This document shows, in pieces, positions 15,529-21,700 of a stretch of DNA of 24,412 nt; positions within the stretch are counted from its first letter, which is position 1; each line of letters starts with the position of its first letter. The DNA is from an uncultured Oscillibacter sp. Its GTDB lineage: Bacteria; Bacillota; Clostridia; Oscillospirales; Oscillospiraceae. The position numbers and the translations under genes are program-made. The stretch covers positions 1-24,412 of the forward strand of contig CAJUDW010000033.1 of NCBI GenBank assembly GCA_910584995.1. The letters are read 5' to 3'. A model generated the notes under the pieces. It did not search any database. It saw only the letters and a list, made by a program, of their open reading frames with translations, and was not told the DNA's origin.

Positions 15529-16842
15529 ATGGGAGAGAAAATTTACGGCCTTCTGGGCCGGAAACTGGGCCACAGCTGGTCCCCGGTAATCCACAAGGCC
15601 CTGGGCTGCGAGGATTACCGCCTCATCCAGCTGGAGCCGGAGGAACTGCCTGCCTTTTTGGAACGGGAAGATATCGGCGGCCTGAACATCACTATCCCCT
15701 ACAAGCGGGACGTGATGCCCCTATGCAGCGAGATTGACCCGGGAGCCCAGGCCATCGGCAGCGTTAACACCATTGTCCGCCGGAACGGCAGGCTATACGG
15801 CTACAATACCGACATCGACGGCTTCCTCTACATGCTCCGCCGGGCGCAGATCACCCTGACGGATAAAAAAGTCCTGATTCTCGGCACCGGCGGCGCCTCC
15901 CTGACGGCCCAGGCGGCGGCGCAGATGGAAAAGGCACGGGAGATCCTGGTGATTTCCCGCTCCGGCCCGGACAACTACGAAAACCTGGATCGCCATCAGG
16001 ACGCCCAGGTGTTGATCAACACCACCCCTGTGGGGATGTGGCCCAACGTGGAGGACAGCCCGGTGGATCTCCTGCTGTTCCCGGCCCTGGAGGCGGTGGC
16101 GGATGTGATTTACAACCCCTGCCGCACCAGCCTCCTCCTCCAGGCGGAGGCCCTGAACCGCAGGCGGATGCTCTCGGAGATCAGCGAGGAAAACTGGCAG
16201 CTACCCCTGCCCAGTGCGCCGGAGCGGGCCCTCCGCTGGACCGGCGGGCTGCCGATGCTGGCGGCCCAGGCGGTGGCAGCGGAGGAGCGGTTTTTTGACC
16301 GCCGGTTCCCCTCCGGCGAGACAGAGCGGATTTTGACCCTATTGAGGCCTGCCTCCTGCAATCTGGTACTGGTGGGGATGCCCGGCTGCGGGAAATCCAC
16401 TGTCGGCAGGGTGCTTTCGGAAAAAACGGGCCTGCCCCTGGTAGATTTGGATGAGGAGATTGCCCGCAGGGCGGGATGCTCCATACCGGATTTCTTCGCC
16501 CGGGAGGGTGAGGCGGCGTTCCGGGATCTGGAGAGCCGGACACTGGCGGAGGCCATGTCCAAAACCGGGCAGATTGTCTCTACCGGCGGCGGCTGTGTCC
16601 TGCGTCCGGAAAACCGGCTGGCCATGCGCCGCTCTGGGCGGGTTTACTTCCTCCAGCGGGATCTGGACGCCCTGCCCACCGACGGCCGGCCCCTCTCCCA
16701 GGCAGGGAGCCTGGAGGAGATGTACCGGGTCCGCCTGCCGTCCTACAACGCCGCGGCAGACGCCTCGGTTTTCAACAACGCCCCGGCGGAGGAGACCGCC
16801 CAGGAAATTTGGAGGGATTTTTGTGAAAATTCTGGTGATTAA
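15529..16842 (+). CDS. aroEK: Shikimate dehydrogenase-shikimate kinase fusion
   Basis: One 437-residue chain carries two successive pathway enzymes. Residues 1 to about 270 are AroE: S16-x-S18 in LGHSWSP, the catalytic Lys59 in NITIPYKRD, NTDIDGF, the NADP loop LGTGGAS and NTTPVGMWP. Residues about 278-437 are shikimate kinase: Walker A GMPGCGKST with Lys289, VDLDEEI (306-311), FRDLESR and the shikimate-binding STGGG (351-355). The joint near 262-280 has no long linker. AroE has an extra stretch (about 216-240, SEISEENWQLPLP and following) before GLPMLAAQA, not usual in standalone AroE. ATG at 15529 is three bases after the pheA stop with only a weak ribosome site, so coupled translation is likely. 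A sequencing error joining two genes is unlikely, because both halves are intact in one frame. Confidence 0.94.
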   Translation: MGEKIYGLLGRKLGHSWSPVIHKALGCEDYRLIQLEPEELPAFLEREDIGGLNITIPYKRDVMPLCSEIDPGAQAIGSVNTIVRRNGRLYGYNTDIDGFLYMLRRAQITLTDKKVLILGTGGASLTAQAAAQMEKAREILVISRSGPDNYENLDRHQDAQVLINTTPVGMWPNVEDSPVDLLLFPALEAVADVIYNPCRTSLLLQAEALNRRRMLSEISEENWQLPLPSAPERALRWTGGLPMLAAQAVAAEERFFDRRFPSGETERILTLLRPASCNLVLVGMPGCGKSTVGRVLSEKTGLPLVDLDEEIARRAGCSIPDFFAREGEAAFRDLESRTLAEAMSKTGQIVSTGGGCVLRPENRLAMRRSGRVYFLQRDLDALPTDGRPLSQAGSLEEMYRVRLPSYNAAADASVFNNAPAEETAQEIWRDFCENSGD

Positions 16843-17260
16843 CGGCCCTAACCTGAACATGCTGGGCATCCGCCAGCCGGAGATCTACGGGCGGGATACT
16901 TACGACAGCCTGCTGGACATGCTCCGGGCAGAGGCCAAGGCCCTGGGTGTCTCCGTGTCCTTCTACCAGTCCAACCACGAGGGGGCGCTGGTGGACGCCA
17001 TCCAGCATGCCTATTACGATCAGGTGGATGGAATAGTCATCAATCCCGGGGCCTACACCCACACCAGCGTGGCCCTGTTGGATGCCGTCAAAACCGTGAT
17101 GATTCCCACGGTGGAGGTGCATATTTCCGATCCGGATACCCGGGAGGAGTTCCGGCATGTGTCCTATATCCGGGGGGCCTGCGAGGCTACCGTCAAGGGC
17201 CGGGGCCTGGAGGGCTACCGGGACGCCATGCGCCTGTTGTGTGAGAAACTGAAAAAGTAA
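16823..17260 (+). CDS. aroQ: 3-Dehydroquinate dehydratase, type II
   Basis: Dehydrates 3-dehydroquinate to 3-dehydroshikimate by the type II (trans) mechanism. The 145 residues match the family length. Diagnostic motifs are NGPNLNMLGIRQPEIYG with the active-site Tyr and Arg region, QSNHEGALVD, INPGAYTHTSVAL, EVHISDPDTREEFRH with catalytic His, and GRGLEGY. The frame is open from 16451, but that part is a shadow of the kinase domain; the start is GTG at 16823, six bases after GGAGGG. It overlaps the aroE-aroK stop by 20 bases. It completes the pathway in this operon and is its last gene. Confidence 0.96.
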   Translation: MKILVINGPNLNMLGIRQPEIYGRDTYDSLLDMLRAEAKALGVSVSFYQSNHEGALVDAIQHAYYDQVDGIVINPGAYTHTSVALLDAVKTVMIPTVEVHISDPDTREEFRHVSYIRGACEATVKGRGLEGYRDAMRLLCEKLKK

Positions 17261-17273
17261 ATGAAGAACCGGG

Positions 17274-17303
17274 GACGCGGCCCGCCGTATGGCGGGCCGC
17301 GTC
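17274..17303 (+). terminator. Terminator of the aromatic operon
   Basis: A 13-bp perfect stem, GACGCGGCCCGCC (17274-17286) with GGCGGGCCGCGTC (17291-17303), and a GTAT loop, 13 bases after the aroQ stop. The tail is only TTGCTG, so termination may be partial or Rho-aided. Confidence 0.65.
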
Positions 17304-17391
17304 TTGCTGAAAAGCGTATCGAAAAAGCGTGCCGAAGGGGGTTAGCCGTCCCGACGGTGGATACAGTTCCGGAAGCGGTTTGTCCCCTTCG

Positions 17392-17426
17392 AAAAAGCCC
17401 GGGCCCGCCATATGGCGGGCCCGGGC
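17392..17426 (-). terminator. Terminator of the cstA transcript
   Basis: A 30-base perfect palindrome (17397-17426, centred on CATATG), followed on the minus strand by TTTTT (complement of 17392-17396). It lies 33 bases after the cstA stop. Its core CCCGCCATATGGCGGG nearly repeats that of the operon terminator at 17274-17303 (CCCGCCGTATGGCGGG). The 93 bases between them hold no gene. Confidence 0.85.
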
Positions 17427-17459
17427 CTGCTTATTTTACCGATAAAACCGATCCGGAGA

Positions 17460-19169
17460 TCAGGCCTTCTTGGCGCTCTTCTTCCCAAACAGAACGCCGA
17501 AGCCTTCTACGACCAGGATGATGGCCAGGATGATCATCGCGGCGGCGAAGATCAGCTGGAACCAGTCGCCCCAGGCGGCACCGCCGCCTCCCACCAGGGT
17601 GATCTTGCCCTTCACGGTCAGGACCAGGCTGCTGAGGGTGGCGACCAACATGAAGACCATGGGGATGTAGAACATCTTGTTGTTCTTGCCCACATTGCCC
17701 AGCCAGGCAGCCACGGCCATGAGGGCCAGGCCGGCCAGCAGCTGGTTGGCGGCGCCGAACAGGCCCCAGATCTGGCTGAGGCTCAGGCCGCCCAGGATGC
17801 CGCCCACGACAACCATCAGCAGGGTGCCAAACAGGGGATGGGCCAGGAGTTTCCGGGCGCCAGTGGCATCCTGATAGGTGGCCTCGCCGTCCTTCAGGAA
17901 CAGTTCACTGAACATGAACCGGCTCAGACGGGTGCCGGTGTCCAGGCTGGTCAGGGCGAACACGGAAACAGCCAAGGTCAGCAGGGCGCGGACGGTGTTG
18001 TAGGTGGTGGAGCCGTCGGAGCCGAACATGGTGGCGATACCGGAGGCAAAAGCCACGGCGGGAGAACCGAATTCGCTGGCGATGTACTTGTCGAATACCA
18101 TGCCCACGGCGATCAGGGAGATGATGCCCAGGGCGGACTCGATGAGCATGGAGCCGTAGCCGATGGGCTGGGCGTCACGCTCGTTGGCAAGCTGCTTGGA
18201 GGAAGTGCCCGTGGAAACCAGGCTGTGGAAACCGGAGCATGCGCCGCAGGCCACGGTGATGAACAGGGTGGGGAACAGGTAGCTGTTGCCGTTGATGCCG
18301 CTCCAGCCGGTGAAGGCGGGAATGGTAAAGGTGGCGCTGCCGGTGAAGGCAGAGACCAGGATGCCGATGATTGCCAGGCCCATCATGGCGTACAGCAGGA
18401 AGCTGGACAGATAGTCACGGGGCTGGAGCAGGATCCACACGGGAGCCAGGGAGGCGATGGTGATGTAGGCGCAAATCAGGACGATCCACGCGGTGCGGCT
18501 CATGGCAAAGCCGAAGTTCAGGCCCAGAACCACGATGAGGCAGATGCCGATGATACCGGCGATGGTGGCGGGGGTGGTGCCCACGCCCATGCGGTTAGTG
18601 GCAAGGCCGTAGATAATGGCCAGGACGATGAACAGCAGGGAGATCATCGCGGTGGTCTGGTTGCCGGTGGGGCTGGTGGTGATGCCGAACTGCCCGGCCT
18701 CGCTGAAGAAGGTGCCTGCAACCACGTTCACGAAGGACGCGATAACCAGCAGAAGCACCAGCAGGGCGAAGATGATGAACAGCTTGTGGGCCCGCTTGCC
18801 CATGGAGTCTTTGATAACCTCTGCCAGGGAGCGGCCGTCGTGGCGGACGGAGGCGAACATGGCGCCGTAGTCATGGACACCGCCGAAGAAGATACCGCCG
18901 ATTACGCACCACAGGAACACAGGCACCCAGCCGAAGATGGACGCCTGGATGGGCCCGTTGATGGGGCCTGCGCCGGCGATGGACGAGAAGTGGTGGCCCA
19001 GCAGGACCGCGGGCCGTGCGGCCACATAGTCCACGCCGTCCGCCATCTTCACGGCGGGGGTTTCACGATTGGGGTCAACGCCCCATTCCTTGCTCAGCCA
19101 GTTGCCGTAGGTCATGTAACCCACAACCAACAGGATGATTGCGACAACGATGATTAGTAATGCTGTCAT
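17460..19169 (-). CDS. cstA: CstA-family transporter
   Basis: Polytopic membrane protein of the carbon starvation CstA family; characterised members in E. coli (CstA, BtsT) import pyruvate, and peptide uptake was proposed earlier. At 569 residues it is the shorter Firmicute form rather than the 701-residue E. coli CstA. Family motifs are HHFSSIAGAGPINGPIQA near residue 60, FGWVPVFLWCVIGGIFFGGVHDYG, SVRHDGRS, then a long series of hydrophobic spans, ACGACSGFHSLVSTGTSSKQL and WGLFGAANQLLAGLAL. The start is ATG 19169; the frame extends to a TTG at 19190 that lies inside the ribosome site GAGGAGGAGAG. The gene upstream ends 31 bases before it in the same direction, so they probably share a transcript. 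The substrate is not provable from sequence. Confidence 0.92.
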   Translation of the reverse strand: MTALLIIVVAIILLVVGYMTYGNWLSKEWGVDPNRETPAVKMADGVDYVAARPAVLLGHHFSSIAGAGPINGPIQASIFGWVPVFLWCVIGGIFFGGVHDYGAMFASVRHDGRSLAEVIKDSMGKRAHKLFIIFALLVLLLVIASFVNVVAGTFFSEAGQFGITTSPTGNQTTAMISLLFIVLAIIYGLATNRMGVGTTPATIAGIIGICLIVVLGLNFGFAMSRTAWIVLICAYITIASLAPVWILLQPRDYLSSFLLYAMMGLAIIGILVSAFTGSATFTIPAFTGWSGINGNSYLFPTLFITVACGACSGFHSLVSTGTSSKQLANERDAQPIGYGSMLIESALGIISLIAVGMVFDKYIASEFGSPAVAFASGIATMFGSDGSTTYNTVRALLTLAVSVFALTSLDTGTRLSRFMFSELFLKDGEATYQDATGARKLLAHPLFGTLLMVVVGGILGGLSLSQIWGLFGAANQLLAGLALMAVAAWLGNVGKNNKMFYIPMVFMLVATLSSLVLTVKGKITLVGGGGAAWGDWFQLIFAAAMIILAIILVVEGFGVLFGKKSAKKA

Positions 19170-19200
19170 TTGAATTACTCTCCTCCTCAAAAAATTGAAC

Positions 19201-19701
19201 TTACTGGGCTGCTATAATACTTTGGAAGACCTTCTTCAGGCTCCGGCCCTGGCGGTTACAGGCCATGCGCCCGGAGGGGGCTTCCAGAGCAAACAAACGG
19301 AAATGGCTCCAGCCATGCAGGGTGTGGCGGTAGCTTTGGTAGCGCTTCAGCTTGGGGATCATGGCCATGGCCTCCGGCGTGATGGATTCCGCCACAATCT
19401 CCAGCAAAACATCGCTGCTCTGATGGGAGGCGTGGGGGGTGACCCGGCCGGTGCCGGTGACCCAGGCGGCCTCTGCCAACTCCTGGAGCCGCTGGGCAGT
19501 GAGGTTCCCTTCCCGGGCGAAGAACACGTATTCATGGCTTTCCGCCTCAGAAAGCTTGGCGCTTTTCACCAGGAAAAACCGCTCGTCATGGGAGTGGAAA
19601 ACGGCCTCGGCGGCAAAGGGCGGCGCGGGATTCTCCCGATCCACATTATAATAAGCCCCGTAGGAGCGCAGAAGCCGTTCCAGGGCCTCTTCGGTGTTCA
19701 A
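19201..19701 (-). CDS. Conserved hypothetical upstream of cstA
   Basis: A soluble-looking 166-residue protein with no signal peptide or membrane span. I recognise no named domain. The segment FAAEAVFHSHDERFFLVKSAKLSEAESHEYVFF is the most regular part and looks like a beta-strand hairpin followed by charged helix; the C-terminus is basic (GRMACNRQGRSLKKVF). An ATG at 19734 is in frame, but it sits inside a perfect hairpin (19731-19755) with poor ribosome spacing, while TTG at 19701 follows AAGGGGG by seven bases, so TTG is preferred with moderate certainty. Because it precedes cstA by 31 bases it may have an accessory or regulatory role for the transporter; this is inference. Confidence 0.75.
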   Translation of the reverse strand: MNTEEALERLLRSYGAYYNVDRENPAPPFAAEAVFHSHDERFFLVKSAKLSEAESHEYVFFAREGNLTAQRLQELAEAAWVTGTGRVTPHASHQSSDVLLEIVAESITPEAMAMIPKLKRYQSYRHTLHGWSHFRLFALEAPSGRMACNRQGRSLKKVFQSIIAAQ

Positions 19702-19730
19702 TGGGGTTCCCCCTTCCCTTTCGTCCGGCC

Positions 19731-19755
19731 GCATGCCTCTTTACAAGAGGCATGC
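19731..19755 (-). repeat. Hairpin in the leader of the cstA operon
   Basis: GCATGCCTCT (19731-19740) and AGAGGCATGC (19746-19755) are perfect 10-base arms around TTACA. On the minus strand it lies about 30 bases before the TTG start of the hypothetical gene and contains the alternative ATG. No T tract follows. Confidence 0.5.
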
Positions 19756-19756
19756 A

Positions 19757-19774
19757 AACAGGGACGTCCCTGTT
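19757..19774. promoter_or_regulatory. 18-bp perfect palindrome, possible operator
   Basis: AACAGGGACGTCCCTGTT is a perfect palindrome immediately upstream of the leader hairpin of the cstA transcript. The left ten bases recur exactly at 21342-21351, within the promoter spacer of the GntR-type regulator gene. A regulator site or a short dispersed repeat are both possible. Confidence 0.4.
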
Positions 19775-19870
19775 CCGGACGGAAATATTGTTGATGCCGT
19801 GTTGGTTTAAGGTTTGTTTGATAAGCGGAAAACGATCCCTGTAGACGTTTTGACAGTTTTCAAACAAGGC

Positions 19871-20224
19871 CTAGATATTGCTGAGTTTTGCATGGGGCGC
19901 ACGGGCCCGCATTTCCTCCATCAGCGCCTCGGCGGCCCGGGTACCGGGCAACTGGATCATGGCCAGTTCCTGTTCCCCGTCGCTGATCACCAGGTTTTCC
20001 ACCTGGAAATCCCCCTTGCCGCAGCAGCACTTGGTAGGAATCAACTGAACCCGGCGGAAGCACTGCCGGATTTCCGGATAGGAAATATAATAGATCTTCC
20101 GCATCTTCCGGAAAAACAGATGCCCGGCCCCCAGACGGATGACGCCGATTTCACGGCCATCCTTGTATTCTGCGGCCAAAGGGGTTTCCCCGGCGGCAGG
20201 GGTTTTGAGGGGATAGAATTTCAC
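19871..20224 (-). CDS. Small conserved hypothetical with CCCGKGD motif
   Basis: A cytoplasmic-looking protein of 117 residues. It alternates strands in a way that suggests a small beta-rich (perhaps PH-like) domain: EIGVIRLGAGHLFFRKMRKIYYISY, then CFRRVQLIPTKCCCGKGDF and ENLVISDGE, ending with a helix (RAAEALMEEMRARA). The three adjacent Cys plus one earlier are striking in a protein with no zinc-finger spacing. The start is GTG at 20224, nine bases after GGAGGG. A strong promoter lies 51 bases upstream. I believe similar proteins occur across gut clostridia but know no function. Confidence 0.75.
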   Translation of the reverse strand: MKFYPLKTPAAGETPLAAEYKDGREIGVIRLGAGHLFFRKMRKIYYISYPEIRQCFRRVQLIPTKCCCGKGDFQVENLVISDGEQELAMIQLPGTRAAEALMEEMRARAPHAKLSNI

Positions 20225-20274
20225 GGCCCGTAGCCCTCCTGCAATGTCCTTGACGGAATTTCGGTACGGAGCAT

Positions 20275-20303
20275 ATTATACACGCTTCCCCCCGGTTTGT
20301 TAA
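20275..20303 (-). promoter_or_regulatory. Promoter of the gene at 19871-20224
   Basis: On the minus strand: -35 TTAACA (complement of 20298-20303), a 17-base spacer and a perfect -10 TATAAT (complement of 20275-20280). Confidence 0.8.
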
Positions 20304-20534
20304 GAGGAAATCTGCAAAATTATGTACGATTTGTGAATAAAAACAACTGGCTTGTCTATTTTGACGAAACCTTTTGGGGCAATTTGCTGTTTTCCACGTG
20401 AAATTGCCTGGGTTTTGCAGATAAAATTGTGCAAAATAGATAATTCTGTCCTGCGAATAACGAATAAATCAAACGTTCTGCCATGAGTGAACGCAGGGGA
20501 ATTGAAAAGGGAGGAAAAGGAAATCCCCGGAGCG
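20304..20534. other. AT-rich gene-free stretch with inverted repeats
   Basis: No convincing gene. The composition is much more AT-rich than the surroundings. Inverted pairs include GGCAATTT (20378-20385) with AAATTGCC (20401-20408), and the distant TCTGCAAAA (20310-20318) with TTTTGCAGA (20414-20422). It lies upstream of the 20298 minus-strand promoter, so it may hold binding sites for that gene. Confidence 0.4.
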
Positions 20535-20570
20535 AAAAAGCAGGCCGCCGTCCCGGAGGGAGACGGCGGC
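20535..20570 (-). terminator. Terminator of the GntR-family gene
   Basis: GCCGCCGTC (complement of 20562-20570) pairs with GACGGCGGC (complement of 20544-20552) over 9 bp, followed on the minus strand by CCTGC and TTTTT (complement of 20535-20539). It lies 34 bases after the stop at 20604. Confidence 0.85.
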
Positions 20571-20603
20571 CAGACGGCGTTCATTGATTGTGCATACAGG
20601 TTC

Positions 20604-21287
20604 TTATTTCAGGGTGCTGATCAGGTGCTTCATGTGGATGCTCATGGCGTAGCGGGCACCGGCCTCGTCCCGCTGGAGGAGGAAGTCCAGGATCTGGCGG
20701 TTATCCTGGAGGGCCACCTCCTGCATGTGCTGGCGGTTGGGTGTCAGCTGGAGGATTTCGTTGACGGCGCTGTTGATGATGGGGTACAGGCGGCGCATAT
20801 ATTCGTTGTGTGAGGCCTTGATAATGGCCCAGTGGAACTCCTGATCCGCCAAAGCCCAGTCGCCCCCTGCCGCCGCCGCGTGCTCCACCCGCTCCGCCCG
20901 CTTGGCAATCTGCCGCAGTTCCTCGTCGCTGGCCCGCCGGCAGGCCAAGGCTACCGTAGCCGGTTCAAAAATCAGGCGCATTTCAAAGAGATCCTTGGCC
21001 CGCACCCGGGAGCGCACGCCTGCCAGGGCCGTCAGATCCAGCCCCTCGGCGGGGAGATCCGACGCCACAAACGTCCCCTTCCCCCGGCGGATCTCCAGCA
21101 CCCCCTGGGCAACCAGAAAGGAGATGGCCTCCCGCAGGGTGGTGCGGCTGACGCCCAGTTCGCCGCTCAGTTCGTTTTCGTTGGGCAGCTTGCTGCCGGG
21201 GGCGTAGCAGCCCTCGTCCACAATCATCTCGTACAGCCGGTCGGAAGTCCGCTCCGACAGCTTCGTTTTCTTCTGCTCCGCCATCAT
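20604..21287 (-). CDS. GntR-family regulator, FadR/FCD subfamily
   Basis: DNA-binding repressor or activator that senses a small carboxylic acid. Of 227 residues, about 10-75 form the winged helix-turn-helix (LPNENELSGELGVSRTTLREAISFLVAQGVLEIRRGKGTFV region) and about 95-215 the all-helical FCD domain with candidate metal ligands in ADQEFHWAI and later His. Two ATG codons (21287, 21284) follow AAAGGAGAT; either may be used. Known FCD regulators respond to lactate, pyruvate, glycolate or sugar acids, which would fit the nearby CstA transporter; that link is only by proximity. It has its own promoter and terminator, so it is a single-gene unit. Confidence 0.93.
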   Translation of the reverse strand: MMAEQKKTKLSERTSDRLYEMIVDEGCYAPGSKLPNENELSGELGVSRTTLREAISFLVAQGVLEIRRGKGTFVASDLPAEGLDLTALAGVRSRVRAKDLFEMRLIFEPATVALACRRASDEELRQIAKRAERVEHAAAAGGDWALADQEFHWAIIKASHNEYMRRLYPIINSAVNEILQLTPNRQHMQEVALQDNRQILDFLLQRDEAGARYAMSIHMKHLISTLK

Positions 21288-21330
21288 ACCATCTCCTTTT
21301 CCCGCAATTTTACCCCTTTGCCGTAAGAAA

Positions 21331-21359
21331 AGTATACCACCAACAGGGACGACATTCAA
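21331..21359 (-). promoter_or_regulatory. Promoter of the GntR-family gene
   Basis: On the minus strand: -35 TTGAAT (complement of 21354-21359), 17 bases and -10 TATACT (complement of 21331-21336). The spacer holds the complement of AACAGGGACG, shared with the palindrome at 19757, a natural place for autoregulation. Confidence 0.7.
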
Positions 21360-21548
21360 CTCTCATTTGCAGGCCCCCGCGGCCCGGGAATGGGGCGCCG
21401 CCCGTTTCCTGCCGCCCTCCCGCCGGGCCGGCGGTTTCCCGGCCTCCGGAAGGTGCGGCCCTGAAAGGGTTCCACCCGGATCGGATCCGGGAGCGGTTCC
21501 CGGCGGGGCTGCCCCTTCCCCGCCGGGGATTTTGCTGTTTTTTTAGCA
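21360..21548. other. GC-rich hairpin-dense stretch without a gene
   Basis: Lies between the promoter of the GntR-family gene and that of ilvE. It contains CCCGGAT (21475-21481) with ATCCGGG (21485-21491), and a 10-bp stem CCCGGCGGGG (21499-21508) with CCCCGCCGGG (21518-21527) followed by GATTTTGCTG and a T run, which looks like a + strand terminator although no + gene precedes it. Confidence 0.4.
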
Positions 21549-21577
21549 GGGATTCCCGCCCGTTTCCCGGGAATCCC
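21549..21577. repeat. Inverted repeat abutting the ilvE -35 box
   Basis: GGGATTCCC (21549-21557) and GGGAATCCC (21569-21577) are perfect 9-base arms with an 11-base loop; the -35 element starts at the next base. This position is typical of an operator, but it could also belong to the hairpin-rich stretch before it. Confidence 0.4.
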
Positions 21578-21606
21578 TTGACTTTCCCCGGCAATCAGCG
21601 TATAAC
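21578..21606 (+). promoter_or_regulatory. Promoter of ilvE
   Basis: -35 TTGACT (21578-21583), 17 bases and -10 TATAAC (21601-21606). The leader to the ilvE start is about 88 bases, with one hairpin (CCGGAG with CTCCGG near 21642-21668) and no T-box or leader ORF. Confidence 0.82.
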
Positions 21607-21700
21607 TGGAATCAATATACGGACAACGGACGCCGGAGGGAACCTGCGGCTTCTCCGGTGATTTTCGGAACCGATACATTATCATAAGGAGAGAAAAGCT

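Noticed and set aside
16451..16822. Upstream extension of aroQ to 269 residues
   Set aside because: It is an out-of-frame reading of the shikimate kinase domain; GTG at 16823 has a proper ribosome site and begins the conserved NGPNLN region.
17412..19157. 581-codon open frame on the plus strand
   Set aside because: Antisense shadow of cstA; translation is a Gly/Gln/Asp/His-rich string with no domain, and the opposite frame has clear CstA motifs.
20300..20584. 94-codon minus-strand open frame
   Set aside because: It overlaps the terminator of the GntR-family gene at its start, has no ribosome site, and runs into a strong promoter; translation shows no domain.
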